From: Marichromatium bheemlicum
Lineage (GTDB): Bacteria; Pseudomonadota; Gammaproteobacteria; Chromatiales; Chromatiaceae
Length of the DNA stretch: 64,000 nucleotides
Direction of reading: 5' to 3'
Assembly: GCF_012276755.1 (NCBI RefSeq)
Contig: NZ_JAAXKX010000003.1
Span: forward strand, 62,001-126,000
In this document: piece after piece, positions 27,445 through 36,746 of the stretch
How the letters are laid out: every line of letters begins with the position of its first letter
How positions within the stretch are numbered: position 1 is the stretch's first letter
The notes under the pieces: model-generated
Database searches by the model: none
What the model was told of the DNA's origin: nothing
What the model saw: the letters and a program-made list of their open reading frames with translations, nothing else
Translations under genes and position numbers: made by a program

Positions 27445-28776
27445 ATGCATCACAAGCTCTACATACAGACCTACGGTTGCCAGATGAACGAGCACGACTC
27501 CGCGCGCATCGCGGATCTGCTGCGTGTCTCCGCTGGCATGGAGCTCGTCGACCGTCCCGAGGACGCCGATGTGCTGTTGCTCAACACCTGCTCGATCCGT
27601 GAGAAGGCGCAGGAGAAGGTGTTCTCCCAGCTCGGACGCTGGCGTCCCTGGAAGGCGCGTCGCCCCGATCTGGTGATCGGGGTTGGTGGCTGCGTGGCCA
27701 GTCAGGAGGGTGAGGCGCTGCGTGAGCGTGCGCCCTTCGTCGACCTGGTGTTCGGTCCCCAGACCCTGCATCGATTGCCGCAGATGCTGCGCGCGCTGCG
27801 CGAGGAGCAGCGTCCCCAGGTCGATGTCTCCTTCCCCGAGATCGAGAAGTTCGATCGCCTGCCGGCGCCGAGCGTCTCCGGACCGAGCGCCTTCGTCTCG
27901 GTGATGGAAGGCTGCTCGAAGTACTGCACCTATTGCGTGGTGCCCTATACCCGGGGCGAGGAGATCAGCCGTCCGTTCGACGACGTGATCGCCGAGGTCG
28001 CCGGGCTGGCCGAGCGCGGGGTGCGTGAGGTCAACCTGCTGGGGCAGAACGTCAACGCCTATCAGGGGCCGATGCACGAACCGGCCGGTGAGTGCGCCGA
28101 CCTGGCGCTGCTAGTCCACTACGTGGCGGCGATCGATGGCATCGAGCGCGTCCGTTTCACCACCAGCCACCCGCTGGCCTTCTCCGATGCGCTGATCGAG
28201 GCCTTCGCCGAGGTGCCGCAGCTGGTCGATTTCCTCCACCTGCCGGTGCAGTCGGGCTCGGACCGGGTGCTTGCGGCGATGAAGCGTGGTCATACCGCGA
28301 GCGAATATCGCGACAAGATCGCGCGGCTGCGCGTGGTACGCCCGAATATCTGTATCTCCTCGGACTTCATCGTCGGCTTCCCCGGCGAGACCGAGGCGGA
28401 CTTCGACGCGACCCTGGCGCTGGTCGACGAGATCGGCTTCGATCACAGCTACAGCTTCATCTACAGCCGTCGCCCCGGGACACCGGCGGCCGACTACCCG
28501 GACGACGTCCCGCTGGAGGTCAAGAAGCATCGCTTGGAGCGCCTCCAGCAGCGTATCGATACCAATGCCCAGCGCATCAGTCGGCAGATGGTCGGTACGG
28601 TGCAGCGGGTGCTGGTCGAGGGACCCTCGCGCAAGGACCCCTTCCAGCTCGCCGGCCGCACCGAGAACAATCGGGTGGTCAACTTCACCGGGGACCCGGC
28701 GCTGATCGGCGACTTCGTCGATTTGACCATCACCGAGGCCCTGCCCAACTCCCTGCGCGGGCGTCTGGACGCCTAG
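27445..28776 (+). CDS. miaB: tRNA-2-methylthio-N6-dimethylallyladenosine synthase
   Basis: The 443-residue radical-SAM methylthiotransferase modifies A37 of tRNAs reading UNN codons. The N-terminal UPF0004 domain has three Cys (YGCQMN, NTCSIRE, GGCVAS). The radical SAM motif is CSKYCTYC, and a C-terminal TRAM domain ends the protein. The family-typical start [15 protein letters not shown] fixes ATG 27445. It leads the conserved miaB-phoH-ybeY-corC cluster. Confidence 0.97.
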   Translation: MHHKLYIQTYGCQMNEHDSARIADLLRVSAGMELVDRPEDADVLLLNTCSIREKAQEKVFSQLGRWRPWKARRPDLVIGVGGCVASQEGEALRERAPFVDLVFGPQTLHRLPQMLRALREEQRPQVDVSFPEIEKFDRLPAPSVSGPSAFVSVMEGCSKYCTYCVVPYTRGEEISRPFDDVIAEVAGLAERGVREVNLLGQNVNAYQGPMHEPAGECADLALLVHYVAAIDGIERVRFTTSHPLAFSDALIEAFAEVPQLVDFLHLPVQSGSDRVLAAMKRGHTASEYRDKIARLRVVRPNICISSDFIVGFPGETEADFDATLALVDEIGFDHSYSFIYSRRPGTPAADYPDDVPLEVKKHRLERLQQRIDTNAQRISRQMVGTVQRVLVEGPSRKDPFQLAGRTENNRVVNFTGDPALIGDFVDLTITEALPNSLRGRLDA

Positions 28777-28783
28777 GAATCGC

Positions 28784-29770
28784 TTGTCTATTCAACCCGA
28801 AACCCTCGATCTGGTCCTCGAGCCCGAGGACAATGTGCGCTTGGCCAACCTCTGTGGTCAGTTCGATCAGCACCTGCGTCAGCTCGAACGCCGACTCGGC
28901 ATCGAGATCAGCAACCGCGGCGCCAGTTTCCGTCTGATCGGCGAGCGTGACGCCGTGCGTCTGGCCGAGCAGTTGCTGTTGGTGCTCTATCGTGACACCG
29001 CCGAGATCGCGCTGAGCCCGGAGTCGATCCATCTCGCGCTCCAGGAGTCGGGCGCCGATGCCCTGCTCGAGCAGGTCGGGGCGCGGTTGCCCGAGGTGGT
29101 GATCCGTACCAAGCGCGGCCTGGTCAAGGCGCGTGGCCCCAGCCAGCAGGCCTATCTGCACGCCATCCTCAATCACGACATCAATTTCGGGGTGGGGCCG
29201 GCCGGCACCGGTAAGACCTACCTGGCGGTGGCCTGCGCGGTCGAGGCGCTGGAGTCCGATCGGGTCCGCCGGGTGTTGTTGGTGCGACCCGCGGTCGAGG
29301 CCGGTGAGCGCCTGGGGTTCCTCCCCGGTGACCTGGCGCAGAAGATCGACCCCTACCTGCGCCCGCTCTACGACGCGCTGTTCGAAATGCTCGGCTTCGA
29401 GAAGGTCAACAAGCTGATCGAGCGCAACGTCATCGAGGTCGCGCCGCTGGCCTATATGCGCGGGCGCACCCTCAACGAGTCCTTCATCATCCTCGACGAG
29501 GCGCAGAACACCACGCCCGAACAGATGAAGATGTTCCTTACCCGCATCGGTTTCGGCTCCACCGCGGTGATCACCGGCGACCTGACCCAGGTCGATCTGC
29601 CGCGTGGTCAGCTCTCGGGCCTGCGCCAGGCCGTCGAGATCCTCCAGGACATCGACGGCATCAGCTTCAGCTTCTTCACGGCCCGTGATGTCGTGCGCCA
29701 CGCCCTGGTGCAGCGCATCGTCGGGGCCTACGACGCCTTCGAGAGCGCCCGCTCGCGCTCGGGGGCCTGA
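28784..29770 (+). CDS. ybeZ: PhoH-like ATPase (YbeZ)
   Basis: The 328-residue cytoplasmic ATPase has an N-terminal KH-like segment and a PhoH domain with Walker A GPAGTGKTYLA and Walker B FIILDEAQNT. YbeZ works with the RNase YbeY in ribosome quality control. The start appears to be TTG at 28784, eight bases after miaB ends, with an AGGA ribosome site; no suitable ATG exists nearby. It is followed by ybeY at close spacing. Confidence 0.94.
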   Translation: MSIQPETLDLVLEPEDNVRLANLCGQFDQHLRQLERRLGIEISNRGASFRLIGERDAVRLAEQLLLVLYRDTAEIALSPESIHLALQESGADALLEQVGARLPEVVIRTKRGLVKARGPSQQAYLHAILNHDINFGVGPAGTGKTYLAVACAVEALESDRVRRVLLVRPAVEAGERLGFLPGDLAQKIDPYLRPLYDALFEMLGFEKVNKLIERNVIEVAPLAYMRGRTLNESFIILDEAQNTTPEQMKMFLTRIGFGSTAVITGDLTQVDLPRGQLSGLRQAVEILQDIDGISFSFFTARDVVRHALVQRIVGAYDAFESARSRSGA

Positions 29771-29785
29771 ACGGAGTCTCCCTCC

Positions 29786-30280
29786 ATGTCACTCGAACTG
29801 GATCTTGACCTGCAGCTGGCCACGACTGCGGCAGGGCTGCCCGTGCACGCCGATTTCGCGCGCTGGGTGGAGGCGGCAGTCGCCGATCGGCGGGCTCGCT
29901 GCGAACTCACCATCCGCCTAGTCGATGCCGCCGAATCGCGGGCGCTCAATGCCCAATATCGTGGTGTCGATCGTCCGACCAACGTACTCTCGTTCCCCTT
30001 CGAGCTGCCGCCCGGGGTTGATTCCACCGATCCGCTGGCCGACTACATCGGTGATCTGGTGATCTGCCCCGAGGTGGTGCAGCGCGAGGCCCTGGAGCAG
30101 GGCAAGCAGGCTGTTGCGCACTGGGCCCACATGGTGGTCCATGGTGTCTTGCATCTGTTTGATTACGATCATATTACTGAAGAACAGGCGGTCCTGATGG
30201 AAGGTCTGGAAACGACTATCCTAGGCACGTTAGGATTTCCGCCGCCCTATGAAGACGACCCCCCAACGGAGGATCCATAA
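29786..30280 (+). CDS. ybeY: Endoribonuclease YbeY
   Basis: The 164-residue metalloprotein matures 16S rRNA 3' ends and takes part in ribosome quality control. The zinc motif H-x3-H-x5-H is intact in [11 protein letters not shown]; the residue that is usually Gly before YDH is Asp here. The motif [13 protein letters not shown] is family-typical. It lies between ybeZ and corC as in E. coli. Overlap in function with YbeZ is expected. Confidence 0.96.
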   Translation: MSLELDLDLQLATTAAGLPVHADFARWVEAAVADRRARCELTIRLVDAAESRALNAQYRGVDRPTNVLSFPFELPPGVDSTDPLADYIGDLVICPEVVQREALEQGKQAVAHWAHMVVHGVLHLFDYDHITEEQAVLMEGLETTILGTLGFPPPYEDDPPTEDP

Positions 30281-30286
30281 CCCCCC

Positions 30287-31180
30287 ATGACGAGCGATCG
30301 ATCTACCGAGGGTTCGCATTCGCGCAGCTGGTTCGAAAAGATTGGCCAACTGTTCGGGAGCGAACCACAAGACAAGGAACAACTCGTCGAGTTGCTCAAG
30401 GACGCGCGTCAGCGCGAGTTGTTGGACACGGATGCCCTGAACATGATCGAGGGGGTGTTGCAGGTCTCCGACCTGCGGGTCCGCGACATCATGATCCCGC
30501 GCGCCGAGATGATCTATCTGCGTCGCGAGGACCCGCTCGAACAGATCGTGAAGGTTGCGGTCAAGTCCGCCCATTCACGCTTCCCGGTGATCGGCGATGA
30601 CAAGGGTGAGGTGGTCGGCATCCTGCTGGCCAAGGACCTGCTTTCCTTCTGTCTCGATTCCGGCCATCGCCGGGCCTTCAATATCCGCGACCTGCTGCGC
30701 TCGGCGGTCTTCGTCCCCGAGAGCAAGCGGCTCAATGTCCTGCTCAAGGAATTCCGTACCAGCCGCAATCACATGGCGATCGTCGTTGATGAGTACGGTA
30801 GTGCCGCCGGCCTGGTGACCATCGAGGACGTACTCGAGCAGATCGTCGGCGATATCGACGACGAACACGACTTCGACGACGGCTTCGGTATCTTTCGCCG
30901 CAGTCACAATGAGTTCAGCGCCAAGGCGCGTACCCCGATCGAGGACTTCAACGAGTACTTCGGTTGTGCGCTCCCCGATGAGGGCTTTGATACCATCGGC
31001 GGCCTGGTGGTCAACGCCTTGGGGCATTTGCCCAAGCGCGGTGAGTCGGCCCGCATCGCCGATTTCCGCTTCACCGTGATGCGTGCCGACAGCCGCCGCG
31101 TCCATCTGCTCAACGTCGAACGGCTCGATCCGGAGTCCGCTGCGGCGGATATCTCCGATCCCCCTAACGAGACCCACTGA
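30287..31180 (+). CDS. corC: CorC/HlyC-family CBS-domain protein (YbeX)
   Basis: The 297-residue cytoplasmic protein has two CBS domains (about residues 65-180, with [11 protein letters not shown] and [20 protein letters not shown]) and a C-terminal CorC/HlyC transporter-associated domain. It has no membrane segment, unlike the CNNM relatives. It is associated with magnesium/cobalt efflux and, in E. coli, ribosome metabolism. In E. coli lnt follows; here lnt is absent and phosphoribulokinase comes next after a long spacer. Confidence 0.94.
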   Translation: MTSDRSTEGSHSRSWFEKIGQLFGSEPQDKEQLVELLKDARQRELLDTDALNMIEGVLQVSDLRVRDIMIPRAEMIYLRREDPLEQIVKVAVKSAHSRFPVIGDDKGEVVGILLAKDLLSFCLDSGHRRAFNIRDLLRSAVFVPESKRLNVLLKEFRTSRNHMAIVVDEYGSAAGLVTIEDVLEQIVGDIDDEHDFDDGFGIFRRSHNEFSAKARTPIEDFNEYFGCALPDEGFDTIGGLVVNALGHLPKRGESARIADFRFTVMRADSRRVHLLNVERLDPESAAADISDPPNETH

Positions 31181-31589
31181 GTTCGTCTTCGCTCACCGTT
31201 TCGTCAGCGACGCAGCCGCGGCGCTGACGGGGTGGTGTTTGCGTTTCGTGTTCTCGCGTGCCGCCGAGATGACGCTCTGAACGCCCGCTTCCTGCCCTCG
31301 TCGAGTCCCTCTCCTCGTCCGCTCTTGATCACCCGGCAGCGACCAATCGTCTGTGCATCACCAATGACCCCTGCCTGCTGGGTTCGACGGTCTAGCCGCT
31401 CTGGTGACCCTTTTCGATCCCTTTTATTTGTCTGGTTATTTGGTTTTTTTATTTGTATTACATGGACTTGTTTCGTTCTTATGGCGGCTATTGCGACGGT
31501 GGTATATTAGAAAGTCATTTCTCACTCATCGTGCCATGATTGGCCGGCGAAGTGCGGAAGCGTGATTAAAAGAGAACGAGGAGATCAGC
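31181..31589. other. corC-prkB spacer with AT-rich leader
   Basis: The first part has a short inverted repeat (CGTCAGCG ... CGCTGACG, 31202-31229) that may end the miaB-corC operon. From about 31410 to 31560 the sequence is T-rich and AT-rich, which is unusual here and fits the promoter and leader of phosphoribulokinase. A -10-like TATATT lies at about 31502, without a clear -35. A 92-codon frame at 31232-31510 looks non-coding. Confidence 0.5.
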
Positions 31590-32480
31590 ATGTCGAAGAA
31601 ACATCCGATCATCGCCGTGACCGGTTCGTCGGGGGCGGGGACGACCACCGTCAAGCGCGCCTTCGAACACATCTTCTATCGCGATGGCATCAGTTCGGCG
31701 GTGATCGAGGGCGACAGCTTCCACCGCTACGATCGCGCGACCATGAAGGCGGAGATGGCGCGCGCCGCCGAGCAGGGGCGCGACCTCAGCCACTTCGGCC
31801 CCGAGGCCAATCGTTTCGATCTGCTCGAGGAGCTGTTCCGCGACTATGGCGAGAGTGGTACCGGCAACAAGCGCTATTACATCCATAGCGAGGAGGAAGC
31901 CGAGTTCCACAACACCCGCCTCGGGACCGAGCTGCGCCCGGGTGAGTTCACCCCTTGGGAGGCGGTGCCGGAGCACACCGACCTGTTGTTCTACGAGGGC
32001 CTGCACGGGCTGGTGGTGACCGAGGAGGTCAATGTCGCCCGGCACGTCGATCTCGGTGTGGCGGTGGTGCCGATCGTCAACCTGGAGTGGATCCAGAAGA
32101 TCCATCGCGACAATCTCGAGCGCGGTTATTCGGCCGAGGCCATCGTCGACACCATCCTGCGGCGGATGCCGGACTACATTCGCTACATCACCCCACAGTT
32201 CTCCCTCACCGACATCAACTTCCAGCGGGTGCCGACGGTCGACACCTCCAACCCCTTCATCGCCCGCGACATCCCCACGCCCGACGAGAGCTTCGTGATC
32301 ATCCGCTTCAAGGACCCGGAGAAGCTCGACATCGACTTCCCCTATCTGCTGTCGATGATCCACGACTCCTTCATGTCGCGCCGTAACAGTATGGTGGTGC
32401 CGGGCGGCAAGATGGGGATGGCGATGGAGGTGATCCTGCAGCCGATCATCGAGCGCATGATGGCCGCACGCAAGGTGTGA
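31590..32480 (+). CDS. prkB: Phosphoribulokinase (class I)
   Basis: The 296-residue kinase makes ribulose 1,5-bisphosphate from ribulose 5-phosphate and ATP, the step specific to the Calvin-Benson cycle. It has the proteobacterial class I P-loop TGSSGAGTTT at residues 11-20, EGDSFHRYDR and FYEGLHGLVV. Length and sequence match octameric bacterial enzymes, which are regulated by NADH and AMP rather than by thiols. It stands alone, away from any RuBisCO gene in this window. An AT-rich leader of about 150 bp precedes it and a GAGGAG ribosome site is visible. Confidence 0.97.
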   Translation: MSKKHPIIAVTGSSGAGTTTVKRAFEHIFYRDGISSAVIEGDSFHRYDRATMKAEMARAAEQGRDLSHFGPEANRFDLLEELFRDYGESGTGNKRYYIHSEEEAEFHNTRLGTELRPGEFTPWEAVPEHTDLLFYEGLHGLVVTEEVNVARHVDLGVAVVPIVNLEWIQKIHRDNLERGYSAEAIVDTILRRMPDYIRYITPQFSLTDINFQRVPTVDTSNPFIARDIPTPDESFVIIRFKDPEKLDIDFPYLLSMIHDSFMSRRNSMVVPGGKMGMAMEVILQPIIERMMAARKV

Positions 32481-32601
32481 GCGGATCGCCGAGGCGGGTG
32501 GGTGCGCGCACCCGCTCGTCGGGCTAGGCTAGACGGGGTCCATGCCGGGCGGGGGACGACCCGCCCGGATCCGTCTCCGTTGGCCGATTCGGTTCCCGCC
32601 C

Positions 32602-33042
32602 ATGCTCGAAACCTCCTCGATCACCACCATCGCTCACGTCATCGAACTGGCCGTCGCCCCGGTCTTCCTGCTCTCGGGGATCGGCGCCATGCTGGCGGTG
32701 ATGACCAACCGGCTCTCACGTGTCGTCGACCGTGCCCGTCGGGTCGAGAGCAAGCTCAGCGCCGGCACCAACAACGAGGTGGCGGTTCGTGCCGAGCTTG
32801 CCATACTGGTGCGGCGTGCTCGCCTGATCAGTCTGTCGATTGGGCTCTGTACCTCGACCGCGCTGCTGATCTCGGCGGTGATCGTCAGTCTCTTCCTCAG
32901 CGCCTTCCTGCGCTTCGATGCCGCATTGCTGGTCTCGCTGCTGTTCATCGCCGCGATGCTCGCCTTCATCGTCGCCTTGCTGTGCTTCCTGCGCGAGGTG
33001 TTGCTAGCGACCGCCGGACTGCGTTTCGGGCGCAGCGGCTGA
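32602..33042 (+). CDS. DUF2721 family membrane protein
   Basis: The 146-residue protein has an N-terminal hydrophobic helix with VAPVFLLSGIGAMLAV, a basic cytoplasmic loop (NRLSRVVDRARRVESKL) and two more membrane helices near residues 75-100 and 110-130. This is the DUF2721 pattern. Function is unknown. The ATG at 32602 fits the family start; an upstream frame from 32542 is possible. It converges on cydC. Confidence 0.82.
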   Translation: MLETSSITTIAHVIELAVAPVFLLSGIGAMLAVMTNRLSRVVDRARRVESKLSAGTNNEVAVRAELAILVRRARLISLSIGLCTSTALLISAVIVSLFLSAFLRFDAALLVSLLFIAAMLAFIVALLCFLREVLLATAGLRFGRSG

Positions 33043-33049
33043 GCCGCAC

Positions 33050-34786
33050 TCAGTCATCGTGTCGCGTGGGGGCAAGTTCGAGCAGCGCCGCAGCGGTGGC
33101 CTCGGGGATCACCGAGGCGTCGCCACGGGCGCGCTCGCGGCCCTGGTCGAGTACCAGGATCTGGTCGACCCAGTCGAGACCGGCCGGGCGGTGGGTGATC
33201 AGCAACACGGTACGTCCCTGCATCAGCCGGTCGAGCGCGGCCATCAGGCTGCGCTCGGTTGCGGCGTCGAGTCCCTCGGTGGGCTCGTCGAGCAGCAGGA
33301 TGGGGGCATCCTTGAGCAGCGCGCGGGCCACCGCGATACGCCGTCCCTGCCCGCCCGAGAGGCGCACCCCGGTCTCTCCGACCCAGGTGTCGTAGCCCTC
33401 CGGTAGCGAGGCGATGAAGTCGTGGATCTGTGCCACGCGACAGGCCTGCTCCAGTTCGAGCGGGGTGGCGCCGGGACGGGCGACGAGCAGGTTCTCTCGG
33501 ATGGTGGCATCGAACAGGTGGGTGTGCTGACTGACCACGGCGATGTGGCGGCGCAGGGTCTCGCTGTCGATGTCACGGATGTCGTGGCCGCCGACACGGA
33601 TACTGCCGCAGTCGGTCGACCAAAAGCGCAGCAGCAGGTTGAACAGGGTGCTCTTGCCCGAGCCGGTGGCGCCGACCACCGCTGCGCGTCTGCCCTCGGG
33701 GACCTGCAGATCGATCCCTTGGAGGGTGGGGCGCTCGGCATCGGGATAGCTGAAACCAACCCCGGCGAAGGTGATATCGAAGCGCTCGATCCGTGGCGAG
33801 GGTCCGTCCGGCTCACGGATCGCCGGGACGGTGTCGACGATGGCGAACAGCCGGCGCGCGGCGGCCAGCGAGCGCCCGAGTAGCTGGAAGGCGTGGGGCA
33901 ACGGGGCGACGGCCTCGAAGCTGGCGAGGGTGAAGAGCGCGAGCATCGCCAGGTCCGGTGGCGGTAGTTGCTCGGCGCGCACCAGCGGGATCGCCAGCCA
34001 CAGCAACAGCCAGAGGTTGAGGTTGGCGCACAGCCCGATCGCCGCCTGGGTCAAGCCCTGGTCGCTGTTGATCCGCGCCTGATCGGCGATCAACTGTTCG
34101 CTCAAGCCCTCGATGCGTCGCGCCTGACGCTCGGTGGCACCATAGACGGTGAGTTCGGCCATGCCCTGCACGCCGTCGATCACCGCCGTGCGCAGCGCGC
34201 CCTCGTGCTCGGCCAGGCGCTGTCCGGGGGCGCGCCCACGGGCCTCGGCCCACCACGGCAGGGCGACCCCGGCGAGCAGCAGGAAGACGAGTCCGAGCAA
34301 CGCCAAGGCGGGGTCGTGGAGGGCGAGGAAGACGCCGAACAGGGTGACGCTGAGCAGTGCCACCACCACCGGTACCAGCACCCGGACGTAGAGGTTGTCG
34401 AGCGCATCGATGTCGGCGCGGATGCGGCTGAGGATGTCGCCGCTGTGGTATTGCTGCAGTCGCGCCGGGGCGAGTGGTTCGAGATGGCGGTAGAACCACA
34501 CCCGCAGGCTGGCGATGAGGCGGAAGGTGGCCTCGTGGTTGACCAGACGCTCGCCGTAGCGCCCGGCGGTGCGGATGATCGCACTCCCTCGGATCAGTGC
34601 CGCCGGGGCGAAATAGTTCATCGCCACCCCGGCGGCGCCGGCGCTCGCCATCGCGGCGATGAACCAGCCGGCGGCGGCCATCAGGGTGACATTGGCGAGC
34701 AGGGTCAGCACTGCGGCCAGGGTACCGAGCAGCATCCAGGCGCGATAGGGGCGAAACAGCCTCCACAGTCTCAGCAGTTCGCGCAT
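33050..34786 (-). CDS. cydC: Heterodimeric thiol/heme ABC exporter subunit CydC
   Basis: The 578-residue subunit has six membrane helices and an ATPase domain with Walker A GATGSGKSTLF, signature LSGGQGRRIAVARALL and Walker B ILLLDEPTEG. With CydD it exports glutathione/cysteine and supports assembly of cytochrome bd. The start is taken at ATG 34786, five bases after the cydD stop with a GAGGAG ribosome site; a longer frame overlapping cydD is less likely. cydAB lie 7 kb upstream on the same strand. Confidence 0.95.
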   Translation of the reverse strand: MRELLRLWRLFRPYRAWMLLGTLAAVLTLLANVTLMAAAGWFIAAMASAGAAGVAMNYFAPAALIRGSAIIRTAGRYGERLVNHEATFRLIASLRVWFYRHLEPLAPARLQQYHSGDILSRIRADIDALDNLYVRVLVPVVVALLSVTLFGVFLALHDPALALLGLVFLLLAGVALPWWAEARGRAPGQRLAEHEGALRTAVIDGVQGMAELTVYGATERQARRIEGLSEQLIADQARINSDQGLTQAAIGLCANLNLWLLLWLAIPLVRAEQLPPPDLAMLALFTLASFEAVAPLPHAFQLLGRSLAAARRLFAIVDTVPAIREPDGPSPRIERFDITFAGVGFSYPDAERPTLQGIDLQVPEGRRAAVVGATGSGKSTLFNLLLRFWSTDCGSIRVGGHDIRDIDSETLRRHIAVVSQHTHLFDATIRENLLVARPGATPLELEQACRVAQIHDFIASLPEGYDTWVGETGVRLSGGQGRRIAVARALLKDAPILLLDEPTEGLDAATERSLMAALDRLMQGRTVLLITHRPAGLDWVDQILVLDQGRERARGDASVIPEATAAALLELAPTRHDD

Positions 34787-34793
34787 CCGCGCA

Positions 34794-36578
34794 TCACTCC
34801 TCTGTCGTGACACCGGCGAGTGCCGGTGCGTCTCCGTAGGCGGCGGTCATCCGGGCGTAGAGCCCGGCGGCAGCGATCAGTTGGTGGTGATCGCCCTGTT
34901 CGACGATGCGCCCCTGGTCGAGTACCAGGATGCGATCGGCCCGGCGTACCGTGGCCAGGCGGTGGGCAATCACCAGCAGGGTGCGGTCATGGGCGAGGTC
35001 GTCGATGCCCTGCTGCACCAAGCGTTCGCTCTCGGGGTCGAGGTTGGCGGTGGCCTCGTCGAGGATCACCAGCGGCGCGTCACGCAGGAAGGCGCGCGCC
35101 AGGGCGATACGCTGGATCTGACCACCGGAGAGCCCGGTGCCACGCTCTCCGACCGGATGATCGTAGCCGCGCGGGAGGGCCTCGATGAAGTCCGCGGCGC
35201 GTGCCAGTCGCGCGGCGCGGCGCACTGCCTCGAGGTCGGCGCCGGGATCGCCGAGACGGATGTTGTCGGCGATGGTTCCCTGGAACAGTCGCGGCTGTTG
35301 TGGCACCCAGGCGAGATGGGCGTGCCAGTGTGCCGGGTCGATGGTGGTGAGGTCGGTGTCGCCGATGAGGATGTGTCCGCTGCTCGGTTGGAGAAAGCCG
35401 AGCAGCAGATTGACCACCGTGGTCTTGCCGGCGCCGCTGGTGCCGACCAGGGCGACGCGCGCCCCGGGCGGGATATCGAGATCGATCGCATGCAGTGCCT
35501 CGCGTTCGGGCTCGTAGGCGAAGCCGACCTGCGCGAAGCGCACCCCGAGCGGTGTGGGGAGTGTCGGGCGCGCCGTGCCCGGGGTGATCGTCGGCGGGGT
35601 GTCGAGCACCTCGATGAGCTGCTCGGCGGCGGCGACCGCGGCCATGCGTGCATGATACTGGGTGCCCATGTTGCGCAGCGGGGCGTAGAACTCAGGGGCG
35701 AGCATCAGCACGAACAGTCCCTGGAGGAAGCCGATGTCGGGCACGCTCAACCAGTGGGGGACCGGTAACGCCACCCCGTAGAGGCGGAAGCCGATGAACA
35801 CGGCGACGATGGCGATACCGACGGTGGCGAAGAACTCCAGCACCGAGGAGGAGAGGAAGGCGATGCGCAGCACCTGCATGGTGCTGGCGCGGTAGTCATC
35901 GGAGATGCGCCCGATCACCTCGACCTCGCGACGGCTGGCGCCGAACAGCTTGAGCGTGGTCAGGCCCTGGATGACATCGAGGAAGTGCGCGCTCATCCGT
36001 GCCAGCTGTTTCCACTGGCGCTGGTTGCGGGCCTCGGCCCCGGAGCCGATGAGGATCATGAAGATCGGGATCATCGGCGCGGTGATTAGCATCGCTAGCG
36101 CTGAGAGCCAGTCCAGCGGCAGCACCACCATCAGCAGCGCCAGTGGCAGCACCATGGTCAGGGTCATCGCCGGGAGGAAGCGGGCGTAATAGCCCTCGAG
36201 GTCGTCGATGCCCTTGGTCAGGGTCTCGACCAGGGTGCCGCTGCGGGTGCCGGAGAGATAGGCTGGGCCGAGGCGCTGGAGATGGCGATAGACCTGGTCA
36301 CGCAGCCCGGCCCGGACGCGCGCCGCGGCGGTGAAGGCGGTACGCTCGGAGAGCCAGGTGATGAACGCACGCAGCGCGAGCAGGGCGAGCAGCCAGCCGA
36401 GCCAGCCGCCGACCTCGGCGAGTCCGGCCCCGCCGAAGATGACCGCGTCGAGGATCAGGGCGAGGAACCAGGCCTGGGCAACGGCCAATAGGGCATGGGT
36501 CAGGCTCAGTACGATCGCCCCCTTGAGGGCATGGCCGGCGAGTGGGCGCTGGGATTTGAGCCAGGCGTTGACGGACAT
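34794..36578 (-). CDS. cydD: Heterodimeric thiol/heme ABC exporter subunit CydD
   Basis: The 594-residue subunit carries six membrane helices followed by an ABC ATPase with Walker A GTSGAGKTTVV, signature LSGGQIQRIALARAF and LVILDEATANLD. It pairs with CydC to export thiols needed for periplasmic redox balance and for heme insertion into cytochrome bd. It is the first gene of a two-gene unit; between it and the divergent BCCT gene lie 168 bp that must hold both promoters. Confidence 0.95.
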   Translation of the reverse strand: MSVNAWLKSQRPLAGHALKGAIVLSLTHALLAVAQAWFLALILDAVIFGGAGLAEVGGWLGWLLALLALRAFITWLSERTAFTAAARVRAGLRDQVYRHLQRLGPAYLSGTRSGTLVETLTKGIDDLEGYYARFLPAMTLTMVLPLALLMVVLPLDWLSALAMLITAPMIPIFMILIGSGAEARNQRQWKQLARMSAHFLDVIQGLTTLKLFGASRREVEVIGRISDDYRASTMQVLRIAFLSSSVLEFFATVGIAIVAVFIGFRLYGVALPVPHWLSVPDIGFLQGLFVLMLAPEFYAPLRNMGTQYHARMAAVAAAEQLIEVLDTPPTITPGTARPTLPTPLGVRFAQVGFAYEPEREALHAIDLDIPPGARVALVGTSGAGKTTVVNLLLGFLQPSSGHILIGDTDLTTIDPAHWHAHLAWVPQQPRLFQGTIADNIRLGDPGADLEAVRRAARLARAADFIEALPRGYDHPVGERGTGLSGGQIQRIALARAFLRDAPLVILDEATANLDPESERLVQQGIDDLAHDRTLLVIAHRLATVRRADRILVLDQGRIVEQGDHHQLIAAAGLYARMTAAYGDAPALAGVTTEE

Positions 36579-36746
36579 GGTGCGCGCTTCCGGGTAGTCT
36601 GTCTGGTGTTGGCGTCGGGACGACGAGGATACGGAAGCCGCCAGGGCGGCGGCAACGGAAATTCACAAGCAGCGCCCGCGCGCCGGCGCGGCGGGACGAG
36701 ACCGCACTTGGGTGCGGGCGCGCGGGCGGGTTGATCGGGGAGGCGG

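Noticed and set aside
31232-31510. 92-codon frame in the corC-prkB spacer
   Set aside because: Composition shifts from Arg/Ser-rich to T-run-encoded hydrophobics without family match; it is more likely leader DNA.
33050-34813. Longer cydC starting inside cydD
   Set aside because: ATG 34786 lies right after the cydD stop with a GAGGAG site, so the overlap is unnecessary.
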